A DNA stretch of 64,000 bases, from positions 6,553,501-6,617,500 of the forward strand of contig NZ_JACHNB010000001.1 of assembly GCF_014205225.1 (NCBI RefSeq), written 5' to 3'. Positions 16,927 through 25,231 of this stretch are shown here, one piece after another; the stretch's first letter is position 1; each line of letters starts with the position of its first letter. The DNA comes from Actinoplanes octamycinicus (GTDB taxonomy: Bacteria > Actinomycetota > Actinomycetes > Mycobacteriales > Micromonosporaceae). Below the pieces are notes generated by a model, which was given only the letters and a program-made list of their open reading frames with translations, ran no database searches and had not been told where the DNA came from. The position numbers were made by a program, and so were the translations under genes.

Positions 16927-17880
16927 GTGACCGGCGCATCGGATCCGCGGCGGGTCGACGTGCACACCCGGGACCGGGACGAGGCGGTCGCCGCGATCAA
17001 CCAGACCATCGCGCACGAGGCCCGGATGGGGTCGGTGGCCGGCCGCGACGTGCATCTCGCGTTCCGCTCGGTCAGTTACGGCGACCTGTCGGCACTGCGG
17101 GTGCGGATGTCCGGGGTGCACTACCTGGCGAGCGCGCCGACCATGCCGGCGCTCTTCGCCGGTGTCTACACCGAGGGCCGGGCCACCGTCCGGACCCCGC
17201 AGGGCGAGCTGGCGCTGGGCACGAACGACGGGCTGCTCTGTCCGGAAGGACTCCCGATCGCGGCCGACTACCGCGACACCGCGCACGACTTCCTGATCGT
17301 GCCCGAGGCGCTGGCGGCCGAGGTGGCCGCGACCACCGACCTGCGGTTCCGGTTCAGCCGCCCGGTGTCGGAGGCCAAGCGCCGGTTCTGGACCCGGACG
17401 GTCGGCTTCCTCTGCGAGCAACTGGTCACGCCGGACGTGGTCCATCCGCCGCTGGTCGTCGAGCACTTCGTGCACCAGGCCGTCGCCGCGATGCTGTCCG
17501 TCTTCCCGAACAGCAAGATGACCGACGCCTACCTCCCCGGTCCCGGGTGGACGGAGCCGGTGGTGGTCCGCCGCGCCGTGGAGTTCATGGAGCGGCACGC
17601 CGACCAGCCGCTGACCGTCTCCCGGATCGCCTCGGCCGCCGGGGTCGGCGCCCGCGGCCTGCAGGAGGCGTTCCGGCGGCACCGGGACAGCACGCCGATG
17701 GCCCACCTGCGCCGGATCCGCCTCGACCGGGCCCACCGCGAGCTGCTGGGCGGTGCGGGCACGGTCGAGCGGATCGCGCGCCGGTGGGGTTTCACCGATC
17801 CGGGCCGGTTCGCCGGCTACTACCGGGCGGCGTACGGCCGGCCGCCCGGGCAGACACTTCGCTCGGGAGAGGTTTCGTGA
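16927..17880 (+). CDS. AraC-family regulator, first of a tandem pair
   Basis: 317 residues from the GTG at 16927. N-terminal cupin-like domain of the AraC_binding_2 type (residues about 25-180), C-terminal double helix-turn-helix (about 215-315) with PLTVSRIASAAGVGARGLQEAFRRHRDSTPMAHLRRIRLDRAHREL and the second helix VERIARRWGFTDPGRFAGYYRAAYGRPP. These proteins activate transcription; the effector is unknown. It overlaps the next AraC gene by 4 nt (GTGA). Confidence 0.87.
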   Translation: MTGASDPRRVDVHTRDRDEAVAAINQTIAHEARMGSVAGRDVHLAFRSVSYGDLSALRVRMSGVHYLASAPTMPALFAGVYTEGRATVRTPQGELALGTNDGLLCPEGLPIAADYRDTAHDFLIVPEALAAEVAATTDLRFRFSRPVSEAKRRFWTRTVGFLCEQLVTPDVVHPPLVVEHFVHQAVAAMLSVFPNSKMTDAYLPGPGWTEPVVVRRAVEFMERHADQPLTVSRIASAAGVGARGLQEAFRRHRDSTPMAHLRRIRLDRAHRELLGGAGTVERIARRWGFTDPGRFAGYYRAAYGRPPGQTLRSGEVS

Positions 17881-18821
17881 TCACTGTCTTCCAGACCACC
17901 GACCTCGAGGAGGCGCGCGACGTGCTGGAGCGTGCCTACGTCCGGCTGCGGCTCAGCGCCACCGGCGACACGCACCGGATGCGCCTGGCTCAGCTGCAGG
18001 TCGGTCCGGTCGAGCTGGGGCATGTCGGTTTCCGGATGAGTTTCGCCGCCGAGTTCGCGCCGAGCGGCATGCTGGCGGTCAGCAGGCACATCGACGGAAA
18101 GCTGATGCGCTGGATCGGCAAGGACGCCGCCGACAGCCGGCCCGGTGACCTGATGCTGTCCGCGCTGCCGGACTGCACCCAGCACACCGACGGCACGGAC
18201 TACGAGAGCGAGCACGCCCGGTTCCCGCCGGAGCTGTTCGCGCAGATCGCCGCGCCCGCGCCCAGCCGCACCGCGCAGCCGGTCCGGTTCACCGGCTTCC
18301 ACCCGCTGTCCACCCGCGCCGCGACGACCTGGAACAAGACCTTCGACTACGTGCTGGAGACGGTCACCGGCCTGGACCCGGACGCGGAGCCGCTGGTGTT
18401 CGGCTCGGCGGCCCGGATGCTCGCCGCGGTCACCCTGTCCACCTTCCCGAACACGGCGCTGGACGATCCGACCATCGAGGACCGGCACGACGCCCACCCG
18501 GCGACCCTGCGCCGGGCGCTGGAGTTCATCGAGGCGAACGCGGACCGGGACATCACCCCGCTGGACATCGCGGTCGCCGCCCGGGTGACGCTGCGCGCGG
18601 TGCAGCTGGCGTTCCGCCGGCACCTGAACACCACGCCGACCGCGTACCTGCGGAAGATCCGGCTGCAACGCGCCCACCGCGACCTGGTCGACGGCGACCC
18701 GGGCGTGACCACGGTGTCCTCGATCGCGATGCGCTGGGGGTTCGCCAGCCACAGCACCTTCACGGCCCGGTACCGCAGCGTCTACGGCGTCCCGCCGTCG
18801 CAAACCCTCAACTGGCGGTGA
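17877..18821 (+). CDS. AraC-family regulator, second of a tandem pair
   Basis: 314 residues from the GTG at 17877, with GGGAGAGG in the preceding gene. Same layout as its neighbour; C-terminal DNA-binding region DITPLDIAVAARVTLRAVQLAFRRHLNTTPTAYLRKIRLQRAHRDL and MRWGFASHSTFTARYRSVYGVPP. Two full AraC regulators with coupled translation suggest heteromer formation or a duplicated regulator that has diverged. No adjacent target operon is evident. Confidence 0.87.
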   Translation: MITVFQTTDLEEARDVLERAYVRLRLSATGDTHRMRLAQLQVGPVELGHVGFRMSFAAEFAPSGMLAVSRHIDGKLMRWIGKDAADSRPGDLMLSALPDCTQHTDGTDYESEHARFPPELFAQIAAPAPSRTAQPVRFTGFHPLSTRAATTWNKTFDYVLETVTGLDPDAEPLVFGSAARMLAAVTLSTFPNTALDDPTIEDRHDAHPATLRRALEFIEANADRDITPLDIAVAARVTLRAVQLAFRRHLNTTPTAYLRKIRLQRAHRDLVDGDPGVTTVSSIAMRWGFASHSTFTARYRSVYGVPPSQTLNWR

Positions 18822-18847
18822 CCCGGACGGCTGGCATGATCGCCGGC

Positions 18848-19561
18848 ATGATCCAGTACGCCGCCCTGGGCAGTTCCTTCGCGGCCGGCCCGGGGCTGCC
18901 GGCCGGCCAGAACTATCCGCACCGGCTGGCCCGGCTGCTCGGCGCCGACCTCACCGACCTGAGCGTCTCCGGGGCCACCACCGCGACCATCCTCGGCGAG
19001 CAGCTGCCCGGGCTGCCCACGACCGCGGACCTGGTGACCGTCACGGCCGGCGGCAACGACCTGCACTACATGGGCTCGATGCTGTACGCGGCGTGGCACC
19101 GGGTCCGGCCGCGCGGCGTGGCCGCGAAGATGCTGGCCGCCGAGCTGCCGGACGGCCCGGTCGAGCCGACCGGCGCGGACGTCGCCCGGGCGGCGGCCGG
19201 GCTGGCCGAGATCGTCGGCCGGGTGCGGGAGCGGGCGCCGCGGGCGCGGGTGCTGCTCGTCGACTACCTGACGGTGATCGGCCCGGGCACCGTGCCCGGT
19301 GCGTCGTTCGCGGCGGACGAGATCGAGCGGTTCCGCCGGATCCAGACCGCCGTCGAGAAGGCGTTCGTGCTGGCAGCGGCCGAGTCGGGCGCGGAGCTGA
19401 TCGCGGTGTCGCAGGTCAGCCGGGAGCACGGGCTGGGCTCGGCGGAGCCGTGGATCTTCCCGTTCACCACGGATCCGGCCACTACCGAGGGGTCCCTGCA
19501 CCCGAACCCGGCCGGGATGGCCGCGGTCTGCTCCACCACAGCGAGAGCGTTACCCCGCTGA
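18848..19561 (+). CDS. SGNH/GDSL-family hydrolase
   Basis: 237 residues from the ATG at 18848, chosen because family members begin close to block I; ATG 18836 and GTG 18818 are in frame. Block I is GSSFAAGPG (Ser nucleophile; GDS replaced by GSS), block III is AGGNDLHYMG, and block V is LHPNPAGMAA with the catalytic His. Esterase or lipase activity is expected. There is no signal peptide, so it is probably cytoplasmic. The last 80 bp overlap the convergent vWA gene. Confidence 0.82.
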   Translation: MIQYAALGSSFAAGPGLPAGQNYPHRLARLLGADLTDLSVSGATTATILGEQLPGLPTTADLVTVTAGGNDLHYMGSMLYAAWHRVRPRGVAAKMLAAELPDGPVEPTGADVARAAAGLAEIVGRVRERAPRARVLLVDYLTVIGPGTVPGASFAADEIERFRRIQTAVEKAFVLAAAESGAELIAVSQVSREHGLGSAEPWIFPFTTDPATTEGSLHPNPAGMAAVCSTTARALPR

Positions 19562-20561
19562 TCACGGCCAGCGTCCCGGCCAGCAGGAACCAGACGGTGG
19601 TCTCGACCCGCTGCTCGTGCAGGCCGATCTCCCGGGGCAGCGCGGCCAGCACGTCGTTCAGGCGGCCGGCGTCCTCGGCCCGGAAGTAGCGGGCGCCGGT
19701 GGCCGCCGCGACCTGGTTCAGCGCCTTCTCGTCGATCTCCATGAACGGCCCGGCCGCGGACGCCCCGCCCGGGTCCGGCCCGCCGCTGAACGAGCCCCCG
19801 TTGATCTGCCCGGCGGTGCAGACCATCGGCCCCGGCGTGGTGGTGCCGAACCCGATGGTGAACACCCGGATGTGCCGGGCGGCCGCCTCCTGCGCGGCGA
19901 GGACCGGGTCGACCCCGGTGGTGTTGGAGCCGTCGGTGAGCACCACGATGGTGTCCGGCTCGAACTCCCCGGACGTGGTGCTGGCCGAGATCAGCTCGAC
20001 CCCGGTCTGCGCGACGTGCGGGTTGTACTCGGCGATCGCGTCGACCGAGGTGAGGATCGCCTGCCCGATCGCGGTGCCGAGCGCGGTCTTCAAGTCGCCG
20101 ACCGCGCTGATCAGCGCGTGCTTGTCGGTGGTCGGGGCGACCAGGACGGAGGCCGTGCCGGAGAACGCGATCAGGCCGATCCGGGTGTTCCCGTCGCTGC
20201 GCTGGATGAACTCGCGGGCGGCGGACCCGGCGGCGGCCAGCCGGTTCGGCCGTACGTCGGTCGAGCACATCGACCCGGAGACGTCGACGGCCAGCAGGAT
20301 CGAGGTGTCGGCCCGGGGGACCGCGACGGTGGCCTGCGGGCGCGCCGTGCTGACCGCGAGCAGCAGCAGGCCGGTCAAGAAGAGGGCCACCGGGATCCGC
20401 CGTCGCCAGGCCGCCCGCCCGGGGATCGCGGCCCGGATCAGGGCCAGGCTGGACACGGTCAGCGCGGACCGGCGGCGGCGCCGCCGGAACCACCAGCGCG
20501 CGAGCGGCAGCACCGGGACGATCAGGAGAGCGACGAGGGCCCACGGCCAGCTGAGCGACAT
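19482..20561 (-). CDS. Membrane-anchored von Willebrand factor A protein (BatA-like)
   Basis: 359 residues from the ATG at 20561 (AAGGAG six nt upstream; GTG 20564 also in frame). Two N-terminal helices, then a vWA domain with the metal-site motif DVSGS (DxSxS), the downstream Thr loop and TDGSN, and a C-terminal helix (VETTVWFLLAGTLAVISGVTLSLWW). BatA-like proteins face the outside and act with MoxR ATPases on metal-dependent assembly, but no MoxR gene is present here. Overlap of 80 bp with the convergent hydrolase gene is unusually long. Confidence 0.84.
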   Translation of the reverse strand: MSLSWPWALVALLIVPVLPLARWWFRRRRRRSALTVSSLALIRAAIPGRAAWRRRIPVALFLTGLLLLAVSTARPQATVAVPRADTSILLAVDVSGSMCSTDVRPNRLAAAGSAAREFIQRSDGNTRIGLIAFSGTASVLVAPTTDKHALISAVGDLKTALGTAIGQAILTSVDAIAEYNPHVAQTGVELISASTTSGEFEPDTIVVLTDGSNTTGVDPVLAAQEAAARHIRVFTIGFGTTTPGPMVCTAGQINGGSFSGGPDPGGASAAGPFMEIDEKALNQVAAATGARYFRAEDAGRLNDVLAALPREIGLHEQRVETTVWFLLAGTLAVISGVTLSLWWSRPRPSRPGSGAGTPR

Positions 20562-20729
20562 CACGGGCTCCTTACGGCCGAGGCGGTGAGCCGTGCAGCG
20601 ATGGCCCCGCTGGCATCTCCCTCCATGTTCCCTGTCGATTCCGTGACCAAAACGTCACCATACAGTTACCGTCGACTCCGACAAACCGCCCCGGCACCGG
20701 GGCCGGGGCGGTTCGTCAAGGGTGGCGGG

Positions 20730-22816
20730 TCAGCGGACCGAGGCAACCCCCGCGTCCTGCGCCTGCTTGGCGACCCGGACCAGTTCCACCAGGCCGCCGG
20801 CGTACTCCTGGGACTCGGCGTGCGCCTCGTCGAACGGCGGCTGGAAGCCCATCCCCTCCCACTCCTGGGTGGTCTCGTTCCACCGGTCGTTGCCGACCTC
20901 GAAGTCCCAGGCGTCGATGCCCAGCTCGTAGTAGAGCTGGTCGGCCGAGTTGCCGGCCGCCGAGTAGAGCACGTCGGCGACCGGCCCGGTGTACGCCGGC
21001 CAGGTCACCGTCCCGCGCTCGGAGGCGATCGCCGCGACGATCCGGCGGGCGCTGTCCAGGAAGAACTTCGACTCGTCGATGGACGGACGGGGCAGGGTGA
21101 CCCGGCCCTCGGCCTTGTACGACCCGGGCGGCCACATGAAGTACCCGCCGTAGGAGTGCACGTTCATCGCGAACTTGACGTTCGGGTGGGCCGAGGCCAG
21201 CGCGATCACGTTGCCGCTCTCCGCCTCGGACAGTTCCCCGGTCCCGGCGTAGGTGCCGGAGAGGCAGTTCGGGCTGCCGCCGACGTACCCGTCGAAGTAC
21301 GACCCGACCGTGTAGTTCCGGTTGATGTCCACACCCCACGAGTCCCGGTAGCGCGGGTCCCGGTTGGCGCCGGTGCAGTGGTTGACCAGGTTTTGCGCTG
21401 GAAGTTGAAGTCGTTGAACGAGTAGTTCGCCCCGTCCGGGTTGACCGTCGGGATGATGAACACGTCCACGTTGTCGACCAGCTCCCGGGTCGCCGGGTCG
21501 GTCGCGTAGTTGGCCAGCAGCCGCTCCGCGAACTCCAGGGTGACCAGCGGCGTCGCCCACTCCCGGGCGTGCTCCTGGGAGTACGCCAGCACGCCGATCT
21601 TGGACCCGTCGCGGACCTTGCCGATCCGCAGCGCCTGCACGGTCCACGGCTTCTTGGACACCTCGGTGCCCTTCAGCCCGTCGTCCAGCCGCACCGGCGC
21701 GACCACCGGCATCGGCAGCCCGGCCGACCCGGCCTCGACGGTCGCCCGGAACCGCTGCGGGTACTTCGCGGTGATGAAGTTCGCCACGTCGTCGGTCGTG
21801 CTGATCGTCTTGCCGGCGTCGTCGGTGGCCAGCCGGATCGTCAGGACCCGGTCGGCGTACGACGCGGACAGCGGCCGGTTCTTCGCCCCCGGGTCGACGG
21901 TGCGCACCTGCACCCCGTTGAAGCCCTGGTCGCCGAACTTCACCGACTCGACCACGACGGCGGCCGCGTTCGGGTCACCCAGGTAGGCGACCGCGGTGCG
22001 CCGGTACCCCTGCGTCCGGTTCGGCAGGTTCAGCACGTCGACCAGTTTCGGGTACTGCCGGGCCAGTCGCTTGATCCGCGCGGCGATGTCGGTCGGCGTC
22101 ATGTAGGCCGACACGAAGTCCTTCTGGTAGCCGGCCGGCGCGGGCGGCGGGGTCGCGCCCGGCCAGACCGCCGGGGTGACCGCGCGGGACGTCCCGCCGA
22201 GGCTGGAGGTCGCGGTGACCCGCACCGGCTTGGCCGGCAGCGGCTGCGGCAGCGCGTAGTGGTACTGGTATTCCCCGGAGTCCTCGAACCGGACCAGCGG
22301 GAAGCTGCCGGTGGCCCCGTCCGCGGTCGTCCAGGTGACGGTGATCTCGACGTCCGGGTCGTCGGTCGCGGTGGTGGCGACCTGCGTCTGCAGGAAGGTC
22401 CGGCCCCCGGTGGTCCACCAGTAGGCCTGCAGGAAGGTCAGCGTGTCGGCAGCGGCGGCCAGGCGCTTGCTGGACGGCTTGCGAGCGGCCGCGTCCGCCT
22501 CGGTCTGGATCAGCTGGACCGGCACGGCGCCGTTCTTGACCAGTTCGGCGAGCTGCGCGTCGTCGACCACCAGGTCGGCCAGGACCGCGCCGGAATCGGT
22601 CTTCGGCCGGGCGGCCAGGTCGGCGCCGGAGGCGACCAGCCGGTCCAGCGCCGCCGTGTCGGGCAGCCGGAAACGGATCAGCCCGTGCTCGCCGGAGCCG
22701 AGCGAGATGGCTGGTGCGGGGTCGGCGGCGGGTTCCGCGTTCGCCGGGGTCTCGGCGAAGGAGAACCCCAGGATGAGCGCGGCGGCGGTGGCCGCCAATC
22801 GGACTCGGGGTGACAT
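20730..22816 (-). pseudogene. Secreted M14 zinc carboxypeptidase, single-base frameshift
   Basis: ATG 22816 follows AGGAGG closely and begins a signal peptide (MSPRVRLAATAAALILGFSFAETPANA). The frame runs through the HxxE zinc site (EHAREW, His about 415) to FNDFNFQRK, then continues in the -1 frame (NLVNHCTGANRDPRYRDSWGVDINRNY) with the third zinc ligand (NVHSYGG, about 553) and catalytic Glu (DFEVGN, about 639). The shift is at the four T of 21391-21394; one extra base would restore about 695 residues. It would trim C-terminal residues from extracellular peptides. Either a true mutation or a homopolymer sequencing error. Confidence 0.85.
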
Positions 22817-23035
22817 CAAGCCTCCTGGGCATCGAAGGACGTGAGATTCACCCCACCGTGCCGATCGAAGGCTGTCAACATCCGCGCCGCGCCGGGCCCG
22901 GGCAGGCGGGCAGCTTGCGGCTAATTCCCAGAAATTTCCCGTACGGTCGGAGCGCGCCGGTCGGCGGGATAAGTCGAGCGGCGGTCCGCTACTGTGCCTC
23001 GCGGACGTGCCGATAAACGGTGGAGGAGCCACCGG

Positions 23036-23803
23036 ATGCACCAAGGAGAGACGGACGTGACCACCGAGCATCCCCGCACGGGAGAACTCGGCACGGGTGA
23101 CCGGCAGGTGGCCCGGGTGCAGCCGGCCGGTGGGCCGTTCGGGACGCTGGGGTTCGCCCACCACCCCGAGCCCGAGGTGCTGCACGGGGCGATGGCCGAG
23201 CTGAACAAGTTCCTGATGGTGTACAAATTCGGACTCGCCGAGATCGAAACGAAGATCAACATCCTGGCGGAGGAGCTCGCGCACCGCGGCCGGGGCAACC
23301 CGATCGAGCACGTCACGCCCCGGCTCAAGTCGCTCGGCAGCATCACCGCCAAGGCGCGCCGGCTGAACTGCCCGCTCCACGTCGACGACCTGCGCACCCG
23401 GATCCGGGACATCGCCGGGATCCGGATCGTCTGCGGTTTCGTGCCGGACGTCTACACGGTCGCCCGGATGCTCACCCGCCAGCCGGACGTGCACCTGGTG
23501 GTCACCAAGGACTACATCGCCCAGCCGAAGCCGAACGGTTACCGCAGCCTGCACCTGATCGTGGAGATCCCGGTCTTCCTGTCGAACCAGGTCGTCGCCG
23601 TCCCGGTCGAGGTCCAGCTGCGCACCGTCGCGATGGACTTCTGGGCCAGCCTGGAACACAAGATCTACTACAAGCACGACGCCGACGTGCCGGCCGCCCT
23701 CCGCGCGGAGCTGGCCGCCGCGGCCGAGGACGCCGCCCGCCTGGACGAGCGCATGCAGCGCCTGCACCACGAGATCCACGGGCCGCGCATTTTCGAAGCC
23801 TGA
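23036..23803 (+). CDS. Small alarmone synthetase ((p)ppGpp synthetase, RelA/SpoT domain)
   Basis: 255 residues from the ATG at 23036, with GGAGGAG 7 nt upstream. Only the synthetase domain is present: RTRIRDIAGIRIVCGFVPDVYTVARML, KPNGYRSLHLIVE and VEVQLRTVAMDFWASLEHKIYYK hold the GTP- and ATP-binding residues. No HD hydrolase, TGS or ACT domain. Such enzymes transfer pyrophosphate from ATP to GTP or GDP in response to envelope or other stress, mostly controlled at transcription. Monocistronic, followed by a strong hairpin. Confidence 0.9.
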   Translation: MHQGETDVTTEHPRTGELGTGDRQVARVQPAGGPFGTLGFAHHPEPEVLHGAMAELNKFLMVYKFGLAEIETKINILAEELAHRGRGNPIEHVTPRLKSLGSITAKARRLNCPLHVDDLRTRIRDIAGIRIVCGFVPDVYTVARMLTRQPDVHLVVTKDYIAQPKPNGYRSLHLIVEIPVFLSNQVVAVPVEVQLRTVAMDFWASLEHKIYYKHDADVPAALRAELAAAAEDAARLDERMQRLHHEIHGPRIFEA

Positions 23804-23861
23804 GCTGACTGGCACTGAGCTGACTGGCTCCGCTTCGCTCCGCGCGCAAAACGCCTGGTAA

Positions 23862-23936
23862 CCGGTGAGGAGGCAGGCGATTCTCCGCCGCCCGCACACC
23901 CCGCGGGCGTCGGAGAATCGCTTGCCTCCTCACCGG
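23862..23936. terminator. Long hairpin after the alarmone synthetase gene
   Basis: Arms 23862-23895 and 23903-23936 pair over 34 bp with two mismatches around a 7-nt loop. An outer AAAACGCC ... CGGTTTT context lies on both sides. Strong intrinsic terminator candidate. The rest of 23804-24019 holds a short GAGCTGACTGGC duplication and no gene. Confidence 0.8.
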
Positions 23937-24019
23937 CGGCATTTCGCGGTTTTGTCGGCCGGTTGTGTAGTCCCCAATGCGTGATCAGGGTGTCGGTCGG
24001 CGCGTAGTCGGGGCGGGTG

Positions 24020-24150
24020 TTGATATTGCGGGCTTAACAATCGTTAATTGCGTACGGATTGTTATTTGCTGTGGTGTGACGGCATCCACATCCGTCCCCT
24101 TTGGAATGCTGATATGGTCTCGTCGCGCCGGAAGAAAAAATCTTCCGGCG
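24020..24150 (+). promoter_or_regulatory. AT-rich promoter region and 5' UTR hairpin of a secreted-protein gene
   Basis: TTGATA (24020-24025) followed 17 bp later by GTTAAT (24043-24048) is a possible promoter. Perfect 7-bp arms AACAATC (24036-24042) and GATTGTT (24057-24063) form a dyad over its downstream half. Further on, CGCCGGAAGA (24126-24135) and TCTTCCGGCG (24141-24150) pair perfectly around AAAAA, 54 nt before the start codon. The local base composition is far more A/T-rich than the rest of the window. No known riboswitch was recognised. Confidence 0.45.
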
Positions 24151-24204
24151 GGAGTGCCATGCCACGGGAAGATCCCCGGGCTGTCTGCAAAGGGACGTTA
24201 AAAA

Positions 24205-24603
24205 ATGCGTAAGATCCATGTCGCCGCACTCGCCGCGACCGTGACCGCTCTGCTCGCCCCGGCCGCCGCCCAGGCCGCGCCGACCGGCACCACCACCGAG
24301 CTGCTCGGCACCTACGGGTTCGGCCGTGCCGCGGTCATCGGCGACGCCGGAGTGGCCGCCGGTGTGTGGCGTTCGCCCACCGTGCGCAGCGGTTTCGCCG
24401 GTGACGACCTGACCGTCACGTTCACGCCGCGGACCAGGCCGCGGGCCACCGAGAAGCTGGTCTACACCGCCGCCTTCAACGAGGTCGCCGACGCGCAGGC
24501 CGAGTGTCTCGAGGTCGGTGCGGACGGCGTCGCCCGCCACGTGTGGGTGTCCTTCCGCTGCCAGACCGGCTTCGCGCCGAGCTACACCCTCTACGTGCGC
24601 TGA
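24205..24603 (+). CDS. Small secreted protein
   Basis: 132 residues; signal peptide MRKIHVAALAATVTALLAPAAAQA with cleavage after AQA. The mature part of about 108 residues is beta-rich and has two cysteines (Cys about 101 and 119) that could pair. AAAGGGA lies 7 nt before the ATG. I do not recognise a domain. The unusually A/T-rich upstream region and the UTR hairpin suggest regulated expression. A second small secreted protein follows. Confidence 0.72.
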   Translation: MRKIHVAALAATVTALLAPAAAQAAPTGTTTELLGTYGFGRAAVIGDAGVAAGVWRSPTVRSGFAGDDLTVTFTPRTRPRATEKLVYTAAFNEVADAQAECLEVGADGVARHVWVSFRCQTGFAPSYTLYVR

Positions 24604-24735
24604 CCCTTTTCCGCGATCCGGCGCATGTCGCGCCGGGCGCCATTGTCGTTGTGCTGGCCGAAGCCGCGCCTTTCGAGCGGGGCGGCCGCCGCATGACCAT
24701 TTTCGACCAACCGTTGAACAATTCTGGAGTACCTG

Positions 24736-25161
24736 ATGAAGAATGTCGCTCTCGGCGCCCTCGCGGGCCTCGGCATGGTTCTCACGCTGGCCTCGCCGGC
24801 GGTCGCCGCGGACAACTCTTTCGAGCTGGCCGCCGGCCCCGCCTCGGCCTACGGCACCTATGACCGGATGATGAGCATTCCCGAGCGGCCCGTCCCGCCG
24901 GTCAAGGTGCAGGGCACCCTGGCGATGAACAGCCGGAACCGCTGCGGCGTCGTCCAGATCGCCGCCAACGGTCCGGCCGACGGCCTCGTCTGGCACACGC
25001 TGACCAGCCTGTGCGGCCCGGGCAAGACCAACTTCAACACCACCTCCGCGCTCCTCTGGGGCGGCGCCGAGCCGGACCTGCGAGTGTGCGCCGGCGCCAC
25101 CGTGCGGCGCGCCGAGCGCGGCGGCAACTGCGACGTCCACACCCGCGCGACGGCCGGCTGA
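24736..25161 (+). CDS. Small secreted protein
   Basis: 141 residues; signal peptide MKNVALGALAGLGMVLTLASPAVA with an AxA-like cleavage site. The mature part has four cysteines (near residues 70, 93, 117 and 131), enough for two disulfides. It has the same size and gene style as the preceding protein but little visible sequence likeness. Function unknown. A terminator hairpin follows at once. Confidence 0.72.
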   Translation: MKNVALGALAGLGMVLTLASPAVAADNSFELAAGPASAYGTYDRMMSIPERPVPPVKVQGTLAMNSRNRCGVVQIAANGPADGLVWHTLTSLCGPGKTNFNTTSALLWGGAEPDLRVCAGATVRRAERGGNCDVHTRATAG

Positions 25162-25172
25162 CCATGGCGCCA

Positions 25173-25200
25173 CCGGAGCCGGCGAGGCCGCCGGCTCCGG
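25173..25200. terminator. Bidirectional terminator hairpin
   Basis: CCGGAGCCGGC (25173-25183) and its exact reverse complement (25190-25200) enclose a 6-nt loop. It lies between the convergent secreted-protein and protease genes. Confidence 0.75.
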
Positions 25201-25231
25201 TCGTACCACAATCGGATCTTGATCGGGATCG

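Noticed and set aside
21385..21405. Programmed -1 ribosomal frameshift in the M14 gene
   Set aside because: The site reads CGC AAA ACC; it lacks a slippery heptamer with re-pairing in both sites, and I see no downstream stimulatory structure. Mutation or sequencing error is simpler.
22817..23899. N-terminal extension of the M14 carboxypeptidase frame to 23899
   Set aside because: It would overlap the alarmone synthetase on the other strand; a good ribosome site and signal peptide define the start at 22816.
24064..24204. c-di-AMP (ydaO) or other known riboswitch before the secreted-protein gene
   Set aside because: Actinomycete secreted-hydrolase genes often carry one, but the conserved ydaO sequence blocks were not found; only a simple hairpin is visible.
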